From assembly GCA_039820585.1 (NCBI GenBank), contig JBCBPV010000012.1, positions 8,255 to 72,254 of the forward strand: 64,000 bases of DNA, given 5' to 3'. This DNA is from JBCBGF01 sp039820585. Lineage in GTDB: Bacteria > Pseudomonadota > Alphaproteobacteria > Rhodobacterales > Rhodobacteraceae. This document shows, piece after piece, positions 1-9,238 of this stretch; within the stretch, counting starts at the first letter, position 1; every line of letters begins with the position of its first letter. Position numbers and translations under genes: made by a program. The notes beneath the pieces are model-generated. The model saw only the letters and a program-made list of their open reading frames with translations. It had not been told where the DNA came from and made no database searches.

Positions 1-1244
1 GCCGTCAGCCGCGCCGTCACACTGTCCAATGCCAGCGTCGCCGCCCCGCGCGCCCAGACGTGGTTGCCCCAGGCGTTGATCTCCACCCGCATCGGCCCGC
101 CCAGCGCATGCAAGGTATGGGCCTGCATCTCGCTCAGCACCTCTTCGTTATAGAGGTAGTCGTATCGCAACCGTTCCCCCGACAGGATCACCTTCGTGGG
201 GTCGAACAGGTTGGTCACATTGGCAATCCCCAGCGCCAGATAGCGCCCCGCCCGCCGAAAGATCGCGCGCGCGGCCTCATTGCCATCCTTCGCCTGGGCA
301 TACAGCCGTTCCAGCACCTGAGGCATCGGCTCGCTATGGTCGCGGTCCAGTTCCAGCGCAATCGACGCCTCGCGCACCAGCGCATAGTCCGCCACATAGG
401 CCTCCAGACAGCCGCGCTGACCACAGCGGCACAGCGCGCCGTCCAGCTGCACCTTGGTATGCCCCAGCTCCAGCCCCACCCCGTTCGCCCCGCGATACAC
501 CCGATTGTCGATCACCAGGCCCATGCCCACGCCATGCTCGATCGTCACAACCGCGAAATCCGTCAGATCACGCCCCGCGCCGTACCACAGCTCGGCCAGG
601 GTCAGCAGGTTCACGTCATTGTCGATCTCCACCGGCAGACCAAAGGCGCGCGCCGCCATCTCACGGATCGGGACGTCCGCGTCTTCCACCAGGGGCGACC
701 ACAGCATCATGCCGGTATCGTGGCGAATGGCCCCCGGCAGGCCCAGGCCCAGCGCATCGAACCGGTCGAACCCCGCCGCGCTGCGCAGCAGATCCAGAAG
801 CTGCGCGGCCTCCTCCAGCATCTCGCCAGCGGTGGTCTTGCGAAATCGGCGGGGCAAGGTCGCCTCGGCCACAACACCCCCCGCCAGGTCAATCACCACG
901 CCCGAATGGCTGTCTGCGCCGAACTTGATCCCCGCCACATGCGCGGCACCGGGGCGCACCTGCAACGCCACCGGCGGACGCCCGCGCGTGCGCTCCGACG
1001 GTGCGGCATCAACTTCCTCCAGCACCCCTTGACCCAGAAGGTCCGATGCGATGACAGTCACCGTGCCCGGGCTGACGCCTAATGTCTTGGCCACGTCCAC
1101 GCGGGGCAGTTGCCCTGCGGCGCGCACAGCCTCGAACACGCGCTGGCGCAGGGGCAGGATCGGATCGCCCGCGGGCGCCGCATTGGGCCCGCATCCCGCC
1201 ACCGGGCGCGCGGCCATACCGGCCAAGGCGGCCCTTTTGGACAT
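1..1244 (-). CDS. xylR: ROK-family transcriptional regulator of the xylose operon (3' end cut by window edge)
   Basis: About 414 codons are present and only the last few residues should be missing. The N-terminal 80 residues look like a winged helix-turn-helix (LGVSPGTVTVIASDLLGQG), followed by a ROK sugar-kinase-like fold with the zinc motif CRCGQRGCLEAY near residue 270. ROK repressors release DNA on binding a sugar. It diverges from xylF, so control of the xylose operon by D-xylose is the natural inference. The start is the ATG at 1244, with the ribosome site GGGAGG six bases upstream. The role is inferred from position; the family is clear. Confidence 0.88.
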   Translation of the reverse strand, partial: MSKRAALAGMAARPVAGCGPNAAPAGDPILPLRQRVFEAVRAAGQLPRVDVAKTLGVSPGTVTVIASDLLGQGVLEEVDAAPSERTRGRPPVALQVRPGAAHVAGIKFGADSHSGVVIDLAGGVVAEATLPRRFRKTTAGEMLEEAAQLLDLLRSAAGFDRFDALGLGLPGAIRHDTGMMLWSPLVEDADVPIREMAARAFGLPVEIDNDVNLLTLAELWYGAGRDLTDFAVVTIEHGVGMGLVIDNRVYRGANGVGLELGHTKVQLDGALCRCGQRGCLEAYVADYALVREASIALELDRDHSEPMPQVLERLYAQAKDGNEAARAIFRRAGRYLALGIANVTNLFDPTKVILSGERLRYDYLYNEEVLSEMQAHTLHALGGPMRVEINAWGNHVWARGAATLALDSVTARLT

Positions 1245-1335
1245 ATTTTTCCTCCCAAACTTATTCGCGGCTTTTTTGAGCTGCAGCACCTCAATAAGGG
1301 CCGCCAGCCGCGTTTGAGCGCCAGTCTACACGCGA

Positions 1336-1391
1336 ATTTTTTCGTTTCCAGAAAAAATATTTTTGACAACCGAATTAACCTGCGTAATGCT
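1336..1391 (+). promoter_or_regulatory. Probable xylF promoter with overlapping operator candidate
   Basis: A perfect inverted repeat ATTTTTT-N9-AAAAAAT (1336-1342 and 1352-1358) ends five bases before a -35-like TTGACA at 1363-1368. A weak -10 (AATGCT, 1386-1391) follows with a 17-base spacer, which leaves a leader of roughly 65 nt before xylF. The palindrome sits where the divergent ROK regulator would be expected to bind. The -35 is directly visible; the operator assignment is inference. Confidence 0.5.
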
Positions 1392-1460
1392 GTCACCATG
1401 CACGGCCTGATAGGTCGGCAGGCGGGGCGTCACCGTTCCGCGAAATCTTGGGAGGATTAC

Positions 1461-2480
1461 ATGAGAAAATCTGTCATTGTGGCAGCCGCATTGTCGGTTG
1501 CCGCCACCACTGGTTCGTGGGCCCAGACCGTGGGCGTGAGCTGGTCGAACTTTCAGGAAGAGCGCTGGAAAACCGACGAAGCCGCCATGGTCGGCGCGCT
1601 CGAGGCCGCAGGGGCCACCTACATCTCGGCTGATGCGCAATCGTCATCGGCCAAGCAGCTGTCGGACATCGAAAGCCTGATCGCGCAAGGCGCCGAGGTG
1701 CTGATCGTTCTGGCGCAAGACTCCCAGGCCATCATCCCCGCGGTTCAGGCCGCAGCGGACGAAGGCATCCCGGTCATCGCCTATGACCGCCTGATCGAAG
1801 ACCCCCGCGCCTTCTACCTGACCTTCGACAATATCGAAGTCGGCCGGATGCAGGCCCGCGCGGTGTTCGAAGCCCAGCCCACCGGCAACTACGTCATGAT
1901 CAAGGGCTCGCCCACCGACCCCAACGCAGATTTCCTGCGCGGCGGTCAGCAGGAAATCCTGCAAGCGGCGATTGACGCAGGCGACATCACCATCGTGGGC
2001 GAGGCCTATACCGATGGCTGGCTGCCTGCAAACGCGCAGCGCAACATGGAACAGATCCTGACAGCGGCGGATAACAACGTCGACGCCGTGGTCGCCTCCA
2101 ACGACGGCACCGCCGGTGGCGTTGTGGCTGCGCTCACCGCGCAGGGCATGGAAGGCATCCCCGTGTCCGGTCAGGACGGCGACCATGCCGCACTGAACCG
2201 GGTCGCCATGGGCACCCAGACCGTCAGCGTCTGGAAAGACGCGCGGGATCTGGGCGCGGCGGCCGGTGAAATCGCGGTCGAATTGGCCAGCGGCACCGCC
2301 ATGGCCGACATCGAAGGCGCAGGCGAATGGACCTCGCCATCGGGCACGACGATGACCGCACGGTTCCTCGAACCCGTGCCTGTCACCGCCGACAACCTGA
2401 CGGCTGTGACCGATGCAGGCTGGATCGAAGTTGATGCGCTCTGCCAGGGCGTGACGGACGGCCCCGCCCCCTGCAACTAG
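1461..2480 (+). CDS. xylF: D-xylose ABC transporter periplasmic binding protein
   Basis: The 339-residue protein is a periplasmic-binding-protein type 1 sugar receptor for a CUT2-class ABC importer. A Sec signal peptide (MRKSVIVAAALSVAATTGSW, cleavage near AQ) precedes the mature part. Conserved pieces include IPVIAYDRLI, the segment starting GNYVMIKGSPTDPNA, and VVASNDGTAGG, typical of XylF. The ATG at 1461 is preceded by GGGAGG; the frame is open further upstream but only this start gives a signal peptide. It is the first gene of the xylF-H-G-B-A operon, and two hairpins follow before the permease gene, which should keep binding-protein mRNA in excess. Confidence 0.95.
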   Translation: MRKSVIVAAALSVAATTGSWAQTVGVSWSNFQEERWKTDEAAMVGALEAAGATYISADAQSSSAKQLSDIESLIAQGAEVLIVLAQDSQAIIPAVQAAADEGIPVIAYDRLIEDPRAFYLTFDNIEVGRMQARAVFEAQPTGNYVMIKGSPTDPNADFLRGGQQEILQAAIDAGDITIVGEAYTDGWLPANAQRNMEQILTAADNNVDAVVASNDGTAGGVVAALTAQGMEGIPVSGQDGDHAALNRVAMGTQTVSVWKDARDLGAAAGEIAVELASGTAMADIEGAGEWTSPSGTTMTARFLEPVPVTADNLTAVTDAGWIEVDALCQGVTDGPAPCN

Positions 2481-2484
2481 AGCG

Positions 2485-2572
2485 TTTCAGGTTGTGGAAA
2501 CATCGGGCATCATCCAATGCGTTGAAATCTCTGATTTCAGGCAGCGTTGGGTGATGCAAATGAAACCTGAAA
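2485..2572. repeat. Long imperfect palindrome between xylF and xylH
   Basis: TTTCAGGTT (2485-2493) pairs with AACCTGAAA (2564-2572), GCATCATCCAA (2507-2517) pairs with TTGGGTGATGC (2547-2557) with one G-T pair, and GAAATC (2524-2529) pairs with GATTTC (2533-2538) around a 4-base centre including TCT. The result is an 88-nt interrupted hairpin. It resembles dispersed palindromic elements of alphaproteobacteria, but only one copy is seen here. As RNA it could protect the xylF message from 3' decay. Confidence 0.7.
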
Positions 2573-2603
2573 TGCGGTAAGCGTCAGACCCCTCTGACCT
2601 TTC

Positions 2604-2628
2604 GCCCCCGCCCAATCGCGGCGGGGGC
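2604..2628 (+). promoter_or_regulatory. GC-rich intra-operon hairpin
   Basis: GCCCCCGCC (2604-2612) and GGCGGGGGC (2620-2628) form a perfect 9-bp stem with a 7-base loop. There is no T-run, so it is probably an attenuating or message-stabilising hairpin between the binding protein and permease genes and not a full terminator. Confidence 0.6.
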
Positions 2629-2654
2629 ACCCCAGCGACCCGCCGGAGAGCGTC

Positions 2655-3953
2655 ATGGCCGACACCACCGACACCCTCGCCAAACCCGCCAAACAAAGCC
2701 GCGGCTTCCTGGAAACGCTGGAAATCGACACGCGGCTCTTGGGCATGATCGGTGCGTTCATTGCCTTGTGTCTTGTGTTCCACTTCTGGACAGACGGCCG
2801 CTTCCTCACCCCGCGCAACGTCTTCAACCTGACGATCCAGACCGTCTCCGTCGCCATCATGGCCACCGGCATGGTCTTCGTGATCGTCACCCGCCATATC
2901 GACCTGTCGGTCGGCGCGCTTCTGGCCACCTGTTCGGCCATGATGGCGATGACCCAGACGGTCATCACACCCGAATGGCTGGGCCTTGGCCTCGGCCACC
3001 CGCTGACCGCCCCCATCGCCATGGCCGTGGGCATCGCCACCGGCGTCATCATCGGCGCGCTGCACGGCTACCTCGTGGGCTACCTGATGATCCCCGCCTT
3101 CATCGTCACGCTGGGCGGCCTTCTGGTCTGGCGCAACGTGGCCTGGCACCTGACCAACGGCCAGACCATCGGCCCCCTGGATCCCACCTTCCAGACGCTC
3201 GGCGGCATCAACGGCACCATGGGCGAAACCGGCAGCTGGATCCTTGGCATCCTGCTCACCGTCGCCGCAATCCTGATCCTGTGGAACGCCCGCAAGAACA
3301 AGGTCCGCCACGGCTTCCCCGCAAAGCCGATGTGGGCCGAGCTGTCGCTCATGGCGATCGTCGCCGCCGCCATCCTGGGCTTCGTCGCCATCCTCAACGC
3401 CTATGACATCCCCACCCGCCGGCTGGAGCGGATGTTCGAGGCCCGCGGCGAGGTGATGCCCGACGGCTTCACCGCAGGCTACGGTGTCCCCTACTCGGTC
3501 CTGATCCTGATCGTTGTGGCCACCGTGATGACCGTGGTGGCCCAACGCACCCGCCTCGGGCGCTACATCTTCGCCACAGGCGGCAACCCCGATGCCGCGA
3601 TGCTGTCGGGCATCAACACGCGGATGCTGACAGTCAAGGTCTTCGCCATCATGGGCGCGCTCTGCGCGATCTCGGCCATCGTCGCCTCGGCGCGTCTGAC
3701 GTTTCACTCCAACGACATCGGCACGCTGGACGAGCTGCGCGTGATCGCCGCCGCCGTCATCGGGGGCACAGCGCTCGCCGGTGGCATGGGCACGATCTAC
3801 GGCGCGATCCTGGGCGCGCTCATCATGCAATCGCTGCAATCGGGCATGGCGATGGTGGGCGTCGAAGCGCCCTATCAGAACATCGTCGTCGGCATGGTGC
3901 TGGTGCTCGCCGTCTTCATCGACATCCTCTATCGCAAGCGGACGGGGAACTGA
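2655..3953 (+). CDS. xylH: Xylose ABC transporter permease
   Basis: This 432-residue polytopic inner-membrane protein belongs to the BPD_transp_2/RbsC-XylH family. Ten or more hydrophobic segments are visible, with the family landmarks GMVFVIVTRHIDLSVGALLA, IPAFIVTLGGLL, and VIAAAVIGGTALAGGMGTIY. It is longer than ribose permeases because of a central insertion with charged loops (about residues 210-270), as in other XylH proteins. It forms the membrane channel with XylG. The start is the ATG at 2655, after GGAGAG. The xylG gene begins 2 nt after its stop. Confidence 0.94.
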   Translation: MADTTDTLAKPAKQSRGFLETLEIDTRLLGMIGAFIALCLVFHFWTDGRFLTPRNVFNLTIQTVSVAIMATGMVFVIVTRHIDLSVGALLATCSAMMAMTQTVITPEWLGLGLGHPLTAPIAMAVGIATGVIIGALHGYLVGYLMIPAFIVTLGGLLVWRNVAWHLTNGQTIGPLDPTFQTLGGINGTMGETGSWILGILLTVAAILILWNARKNKVRHGFPAKPMWAELSLMAIVAAAILGFVAILNAYDIPTRRLERMFEARGEVMPDGFTAGYGVPYSVLILIVVATVMTVVAQRTRLGRYIFATGGNPDAAMLSGINTRMLTVKVFAIMGALCAISAIVASARLTFHSNDIGTLDELRVIAAAVIGGTALAGGMGTIYGAILGALIMQSLQSGMAMVGVEAPYQNIVVGMVLVLAVFIDILYRKRTGN

Positions 3954-3955
3954 TC

Positions 3956-4723
3956 ATGGCCACTGACACAAACCGCGGCACCCCCCTGGTCGAGATGCGC
4001 GATATCTCGATCTCCTTCGGCGGCATCAAGGCGGTCGACCGCGTCAGCGTCGATCTCTACCCCGGCGAAGTCGTCGGCCTTCTGGGCCACAACGGCGCTG
4101 GCAAATCCACCCTGATCAAATGCCTCTCGGGCGCCTACCACATGGATTCGGGCGAGATTTTCATCAACGGGGAAAAGGCCACGATCCAGTCGCCCCGCGA
4201 TGCCCGGTCCTACAACATTGAAACCATCTACCAACAGCTGGCGCTGGCCGATAACCTCGACGCCGCCGCCAACATGTTTCTGGGGCGCGAGCTGACCAAC
4301 ATGTTCGGCCTGGTGGACGAGGCCCGGATGGAGGCGGAGACCCGTAAGATCATGGGCCGCCTCAACCCCAATTTCCAACGCTTCTCCTCCCCCGTCGCCG
4401 CGCTGTCTGGCGGCCAACGCCAATCCGTCGCGATCAGCCGCGCGGTCTATTTCAACGCCAAGATCCTGATCATGGACGAACCCACCGCCGCCCTCGGCGT
4501 GGAAGAAACCCGCATGGTCGCCGAGCTGATCGACGAGCTGAAAAAGCAGGGCATCGGCATCTTCCTGATCGACCACGACATCCACCAGGTGATGGAGCTG
4601 TGCGACCGCGCCTCAGTGATGAAAAACGGCCAGCTTGTGGGCACGGTGAACGTGCATGAGGTCAGCGATGACGACATCCTGGGCATGATCATCCTCGGCA
4701 AACAGCCCGCACAGGCGGCCTGA
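3956..4723 (+). CDS. xylG: Xylose ABC transporter ATP-binding protein (single ABC domain)
   Basis: The 255-residue protein carries one nucleotide-binding domain: Walker A GHNGAGKSTLIK, Q-loop region ETIYQQLAL, signature LSGGQRQSVAISRA and Walker B ILIMDEPTAALG. Enterobacterial XylG has two ABC domains in about 500 residues, so this is the short form known from alphaproteobacterial sugar importers such as FrcA and should work as a homodimer. It energises uptake through XylH. The stop overlaps the xylB start (TGATG at 4721-4725), implying translational coupling. Confidence 0.92.
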   Translation: MATDTNRGTPLVEMRDISISFGGIKAVDRVSVDLYPGEVVGLLGHNGAGKSTLIKCLSGAYHMDSGEIFINGEKATIQSPRDARSYNIETIYQQLALADNLDAAANMFLGRELTNMFGLVDEARMEAETRKIMGRLNPNFQRFSSPVAALSGGQRQSVAISRAVYFNAKILIMDEPTAALGVEETRMVAELIDELKKQGIGIFLIDHDIHQVMELCDRASVMKNGQLVGTVNVHEVSDDDILGMIILGKQPAQAA

Positions 4724-6162
4724 TGTATCTGGGGCTGGATCTGGGCACATCCGGCCTGAAGGCCGTCGTCATCGACGACGCGCAGGCGCTTGTGGCCGAG
4801 GCGACCGCGCCGCTGGAGGTGTCGCGCCCCCATGACGGCTGGTCCGAACAGGACCCCGCCGATTGGATTACAGCGGCACAGGCGGTTTTTGCCGCCCTCG
4901 CCGGGTCTTGCGATCTGGCCGCCGTGGCGGGCATCGGCCTCTCTGGCCAGATGCACGGCGCCACGGTGCTCGATGCCGGCGACACACCCTTGCGCCCCTC
5001 AATCCTCTGGAACGACACCCGCGCCCACGCCGAAGCCGCCGAGTTGGACGCCGACCCCGACTTCCGCGCCATCAGCGGCAATATCGTTTTCCCCGGTTTC
5101 ACCGCCCCCAAACTCGCCTGGATGCGCACTCATGAGCCCGACCTGTTCGACGCCGCGCGCATGGTCCTGCTGCCGAAAGACTACCTGCGTCTCTGGCTGA
5201 CCGGCGAACATGTGGGCGAGATGTCGGACGCCGCGGGCACAAGCTGGCTCGACACCGGCCTGCGCGACTGGTCCGACCTGCTTCTGGCCAAAACCGGCCT
5301 CAGCCGCGATGACATGCCCCGCCTCGTCGAAGGGTCCGAAGTCTCCGGCACCCTGCGCGCCGAGATCGCCACCCGCTTCGGCCTGCGCCCCGGCATCCCC
5401 GTCGCAGGCGGCGGGGGCGACAATGCCGCATCCGCCATCGGCGCAGGCGTCGTCAAAGCGGGCCAGGCCTTCGTTTCACTCGGCACCTCCGGCGTCCTCT
5501 TCGCCGCGAATGACGGCTACCAACCCGACCCCGACACCGCCGTCCACACCTTCTGCCACGCCCTCCCCGACACCTGGCACCAGATGGGCGTGATCCTCGC
5601 GGCCACCGACGCGCTGAACTGGTACGCAAACCTCGTGGGCAGCGACGCCGCCACGCTCACCGCCGAACTCGGCGACGTCCAGGCCCCCGGCAAAACCACT
5701 TTCCTCCCCTATCTCGGCGGCGAACGCACGCCCCTGAACGACGCCGCCATCCGTGGCGGGTTCATCGGCCTCGAACACGCCACCGACCGCCCCGCCGCCA
5801 CGCGCGCGGTTCTCGAAGGCGTCACCTTCGCCATCCGCGATTGCCGCGACGCGCTGGCGGCGACCGGCACGCAGATCGACAGCCTGCTGGCCGTCGGCGG
5901 CGGCAGCCGCTCCGACTACTGGCTCAAAGCCATCGCCACCGCGCTCGGGCAACCCATCGACGTCCCCGTCGCGGGCGATTTCGGCGGGGCCTTCGGCGCC
6001 GCCCGCCTCGCCATGATGGCCACCACCGGCGGCGGGGCCGAGATCGCCACACCCCCGCAAGTCGACCACACCATCACGCCCGACGCGGCACTCACCGACG
6101 CCTTCGACGCCGGCCACGCCCGTTACGTCGCCGCCCGCACTGCCATCAAAGGACTGACATGA
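4723..6162 (+). CDS. xylB: Xylulokinase
   Basis: The 479-residue FGGY-family kinase phosphorylates D-xylulose to xylulose 5-phosphate in the cytoplasm. The N-terminal ATPase-fold motif is MYLGLDLGTSGLKAVV, with Asp6; GQMHGATVLD follows, and the catalytic Asp233 lies in GGGGDNAASAIGAG, at the same number as in E. coli XylB. LGTSGVLFA and VGGGSRSDYWLKAIA are further FGGY signatures. The length is normal. The start overlaps the xylG stop, and its own stop overlaps the xylA start (ATGA), so xylG-B-A are tightly coupled. Confidence 0.95.
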   Translation: MYLGLDLGTSGLKAVVIDDAQALVAEATAPLEVSRPHDGWSEQDPADWITAAQAVFAALAGSCDLAAVAGIGLSGQMHGATVLDAGDTPLRPSILWNDTRAHAEAAELDADPDFRAISGNIVFPGFTAPKLAWMRTHEPDLFDAARMVLLPKDYLRLWLTGEHVGEMSDAAGTSWLDTGLRDWSDLLLAKTGLSRDDMPRLVEGSEVSGTLRAEIATRFGLRPGIPVAGGGGDNAASAIGAGVVKAGQAFVSLGTSGVLFAANDGYQPDPDTAVHTFCHALPDTWHQMGVILAATDALNWYANLVGSDAATLTAELGDVQAPGKTTFLPYLGGERTPLNDAAIRGGFIGLEHATDRPAATRAVLEGVTFAIRDCRDALAATGTQIDSLLAVGGGSRSDYWLKAIATALGQPIDVPVAGDFGGAFGAARLAMMATTGGGAEIATPPQVDHTITPDAALTDAFDAGHARYVAARTAIKGLT

Positions 6163-7463
6163 CAGACTTTTTCGCCGATGTGCCGCATTGCACCTATGAA
6201 GGCCCCGACAGCACCAATGAATTCGCCTTCCGCCACTACAACCCCGACGAGATCGTCATGGGCAAGCGCCTCGAAGACCACCTGCGCTTTGCGGTGGCCT
6301 ACTGGCACAGCTTCGCCTGGCAGGGGCAGGACCCGTTCGGCGGCCAAACCTTTGACCGCCCCTGGTTCGGCGACACGATGGACCTCGCCCGCCTCAAAGC
6401 CGATGTGGCGTTTGAAATGTTCGACCGCCTCGGCGCCCCCTTCTTTTGCTTCCACGACGCCGACGTGCGCCCCGAAGGCGACACGCTGGCCGACAGCATC
6501 GCCCGCCTCGACGCCATCACCGACTATTTCGGCGAAAAGATGGAGGCGACGGGCGTGGGCCTGCTCTGGGGCACCGCCAACCTCTTCACCCACCGCCGCT
6601 TCATGTCCGGCGCGGCCACCAACCCCGACCCCGACGTCTTCGCTTACTCCGCCGCGACGGTGAAATCCTGCATGGATGCCACCCAGAAACTCGGCGGCCA
6701 GAACTACGTCCTCTGGGGCGGGCGTGAGGGGTATGAGACGCTTCTGAACACCGACCTCACCCGCGAATCCGAACAGGCGGGCCGCTTCCTGCAACTGGTC
6801 GTCGACTACAAACACAAGATCGGCTTTGACGGCGCGATCCTGATCGAGCCCAAGCCGCAGGAACCCTCAAAGCACCAATACGACTTCGATGTCGCCACGG
6901 TCTACGGGTTCCTGAAACGCTTCGGCCTGGAAGACGAAGTACAGGTCAACATCGAACAGGGCCACGCGATCCTGGCGGGCCACAGTTTCGAACATGAGCT
7001 GGCGCTGGCCAACACGCTTGGCATCTTCGGATCGATCGACATGAACCGCAACGATTACCAATCCGGCTGGGACACCGACCAGTTCCCCAACAACGTGCCC
7101 GAAGTGGCACTGGCCTATTACGAGATCCTGAAAGGCGGCGGCTTCACATCCGGCGGCACCAATTTCGACGCCAAGCTGCGGCGGCAATCCCTCGATCCCG
7201 CCGATCTCGTCATGGCCCATGTCGGCGCCATGGACATCTGCGCCCGCGGGCTCAAGGCCGCGGCGGCAATGCTGGAAGACGGCGGTTTGGAAGACGCGCG
7301 GGCAGAGCGGTACGCGGGTTGGGACACGGCAGAGGCGAAAGCGATGCTGAACACCGGCACGTTGGAAAGCATCTCGGAGCGGGCACTGGCGGCGGGGATT
7401 GCGCCAGAGCCCCGGTCGGGGCGACAAGAACGGTTGGAGAATTACGTGAGCCGGTTCGTTTAA
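6159..7463 (+). CDS. xylA: Xylose isomerase
   Basis: This 434-residue enzyme interconverts D-xylose and D-xylulose, the first intracellular step of the pathway. The catalytic pair lies in FCFHDADV (His99 and Asp102, close to the E. coli positions 101 and 104). Metal ligands are expected in LIEPKPQEPSKHQYDFD, in NIEQGHAILAGHSFEHELA and in GSIDMNRNDYQSGWDTDQF. Length and motifs match class II xylose isomerases. The ATG at 6159 overlaps the xylB stop; the frame is open far upstream inside xylB, but the family homology starts here. Confidence 0.96.
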   Translation: MTDFFADVPHCTYEGPDSTNEFAFRHYNPDEIVMGKRLEDHLRFAVAYWHSFAWQGQDPFGGQTFDRPWFGDTMDLARLKADVAFEMFDRLGAPFFCFHDADVRPEGDTLADSIARLDAITDYFGEKMEATGVGLLWGTANLFTHRRFMSGAATNPDPDVFAYSAATVKSCMDATQKLGGQNYVLWGGREGYETLLNTDLTRESEQAGRFLQLVVDYKHKIGFDGAILIEPKPQEPSKHQYDFDVATVYGFLKRFGLEDEVQVNIEQGHAILAGHSFEHELALANTLGIFGSIDMNRNDYQSGWDTDQFPNNVPEVALAYYEILKGGGFTSGGTNFDAKLRRQSLDPADLVMAHVGAMDICARGLKAAAAMLEDGGLEDARAERYAGWDTAEAKAMLNTGTLESISERALAAGIAPEPRSGRQERLENYVSRFV

Positions 7464-7494
7464 GCGCCCTCTTTCGCTCGGCCGTTGGCCGGGC

Positions 7495-7614
7495 GGCGCC
7501 CGACCCTCCCCCCGGGAGGGCGCATTGCAACGTTGCAAGAGGCGAAACGGTGCGAGGGTTGAGAAAACACTTCCAAGAGGACGTGTTGCACATGCCCACC
7601 CAGGGTCGGGCGCC
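7495..7614. repeat. Inverted-repeat spacer between convergent xylA and the MATE gene
   Basis: GGCGCCCGACCCT (7495-7507) recurs inverted as AGGGTCGGGCGCC (7602-7614), a perfect 13-bp pair. Inside lie the perfect 14-bp palindrome TTGCAACGTTGCAA (7525-7538) and an AACACTTCC / GGACGTGTT pair with one mismatch. No T-run terminator is present. The element may terminate or stabilise both convergent transcripts. Confidence 0.55.
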
Positions 7615-7642
7615 ACCCTCTGCACAGCGCTCCCCCCTTCTC

Positions 7643-9028
7643 CTAGGGCGAGGCAGTGACACCCCCCAACCGCGACGACCGTCCCCAAAACCGCACACTC
7701 AAAAACACTCCCGCCAAGGCCAGCCCCACAACCAGACCGGCCCACACGCCAACCGCCCCCCAGCCAACCACAAACCCAAACACATAACTCGCGGGCAACC
7801 CCACACCCCAGTAACTCACCCCCGCAATCACCATCGGCACCGCCGTATCCTGCACCCCGCGCAGCATCCCCAGCGCCATAACTTGGGCCGCATCCACGAA
7901 CTGAAACACCGCCGCCACCGCCAAAAGCGCCGCACCGATCACTAAAATCTCGGCCCGCGCCGGATCATCGGGGGCCAGAAACATCCCGATCAACGCCCCC
8001 GGCACCGACAGGAACAAGACAATCGTCACCACCGCAAACGCCATCGACAGCGCCAGCCCTACTCCGGCCCCCAGCCGCAACGCTCCCTCATCGCGCCGCC
8101 CATAGGCCCGGCCCGCGCGCACCGTCACCGCCTGGCTCAGCCCGATATGCACCATGAAGGTGGCCGACGCGATCTGCAGCGCGATGCCGTGCGCCGCCAA
8201 CTCACGCACCCCGATCCAGCCCACCAGGATCGACGACGCCGCAAACAGCCCGGTCTCCGCCAGATTGGTCAGCCCAATGGGCCAGCCCAGGCGAAACACC
8301 CGCCCCATCGCTTCCCAATCGGGGCGCTGAAAGTTGCGAAACAGCTGATACTCCGGCGTCACCACCGCGGCATAGATCACCAGCCCGATCACCCCCGCCA
8401 CCTGGATCGAGACCGACGCAATCGCCGCCCCCAAAATCCCCATCTCCGGCGCGCCCCAATTGCCGAAGATCAGCGCATAATTCACCACCGCGTTCAGCCC
8501 CGCACTGGCCAGCGTGACCCACAGCACCACCTGCGTCCGCTCCAGCGCCGCCAGATAGCTTTTCAGACACATGATCAACAGACTGGGGATCAACCCCAAG
8601 GCAACCACACGCAAATAAATCCCCGCCTGCCGTGCCACCTCGACCTCTTGCCCCAGCGCCAGGAAAATCGGCTCGGAAAACACCAAAACCGGCATCATCA
8701 CCGCGCCAAAGGCAATCGACAGCCACAGCCCCATCCGCGTGACCCGCCGCACCTGGCGATCATCCTCGGTCCCCGCCGCACTGGCCACCATCGGCATCAC
8801 CGCCCAGGCAAAGCCCGAGCCCACGATGAAGATCACGAAATAGACCGACCCCGCCACCGTCAGCGCGGCCAGCGCCGTCACATCATACCACCCGATCATC
8901 AGCGTATCGGTCACCTGAATGGCAAACTGCGCCAGATGGCTGCCAATGAGCGGCAGCCCCAGCACCATAAGCGCACGGGTGTGCTCCCGCGTCGTGGACG
9001 CAGGCGGAGGGGCTGACGATGTGGTCAT
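7643..9028 (-). CDS. MATE-family multidrug or metabolite exporter
   Basis: The 461-residue inner-membrane protein has about 12 hydrophobic segments and the MATE layout of two 6-TM halves. The first helix region reads LGLPLIGSHLAQFAIQVTDT, followed by LMIGWYDVTALAALTVAG, close to NorM-type proteins. Such proteins export cationic drugs or metabolites in exchange for Na+ or H+. It converges on xylA and is divergent from the LysE gene. The substrate cannot be read from the sequence. Confidence 0.88.
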   Translation of the reverse strand: MTTSSAPPPASTTREHTRALMVLGLPLIGSHLAQFAIQVTDTLMIGWYDVTALAALTVAGSVYFVIFIVGSGFAWAVMPMVASAAGTEDDRQVRRVTRMGLWLSIAFGAVMMPVLVFSEPIFLALGQEVEVARQAGIYLRVVALGLIPSLLIMCLKSYLAALERTQVVLWVTLASAGLNAVVNYALIFGNWGAPEMGILGAAIASVSIQVAGVIGLVIYAAVVTPEYQLFRNFQRPDWEAMGRVFRLGWPIGLTNLAETGLFAASSILVGWIGVRELAAHGIALQIASATFMVHIGLSQAVTVRAGRAYGRRDEGALRLGAGVGLALSMAFAVVTIVLFLSVPGALIGMFLAPDDPARAEILVIGAALLAVAAVFQFVDAAQVMALGMLRGVQDTAVPMVIAGVSYWGVGLPASYVFGFVVGWGAVGVWAGLVVGLALAGVFLSVRFWGRSSRLGGVTASP

Positions 9029-9238
9029 GGGGCGGGAGTAGCGTGGGGGGATGAGTCGGGCAAGGGGGGGGTGGGGTTGGGTAGAGGCCGATGGTTGGAA
9101 TGGTCGTGCAGGAAAATGTGTCTAACCGTCAACGCGATGGTTGAATTGAGGTTGCGGCGAAGGGCAGCTCCGAGCCCATCTTGCGTTTTTGCTGCTGCGC
9201 GGCGAATGTCTACTGAAGCAGGAAGGAACGTATCTAAA

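Noticed and set aside
1110..1460. N-terminal extension of the xylF frame
   Set aside because: It crosses the divergent promoter and operator region and would bury the signal peptide; the ATG at 1461 has a ribosome site.
2487..3839. Long minus-strand open frame opposite xylH
   Set aside because: Histidine-, aspartate- and glycine-rich shadow of a GC-rich coding strand; xylH carries clear family motifs.
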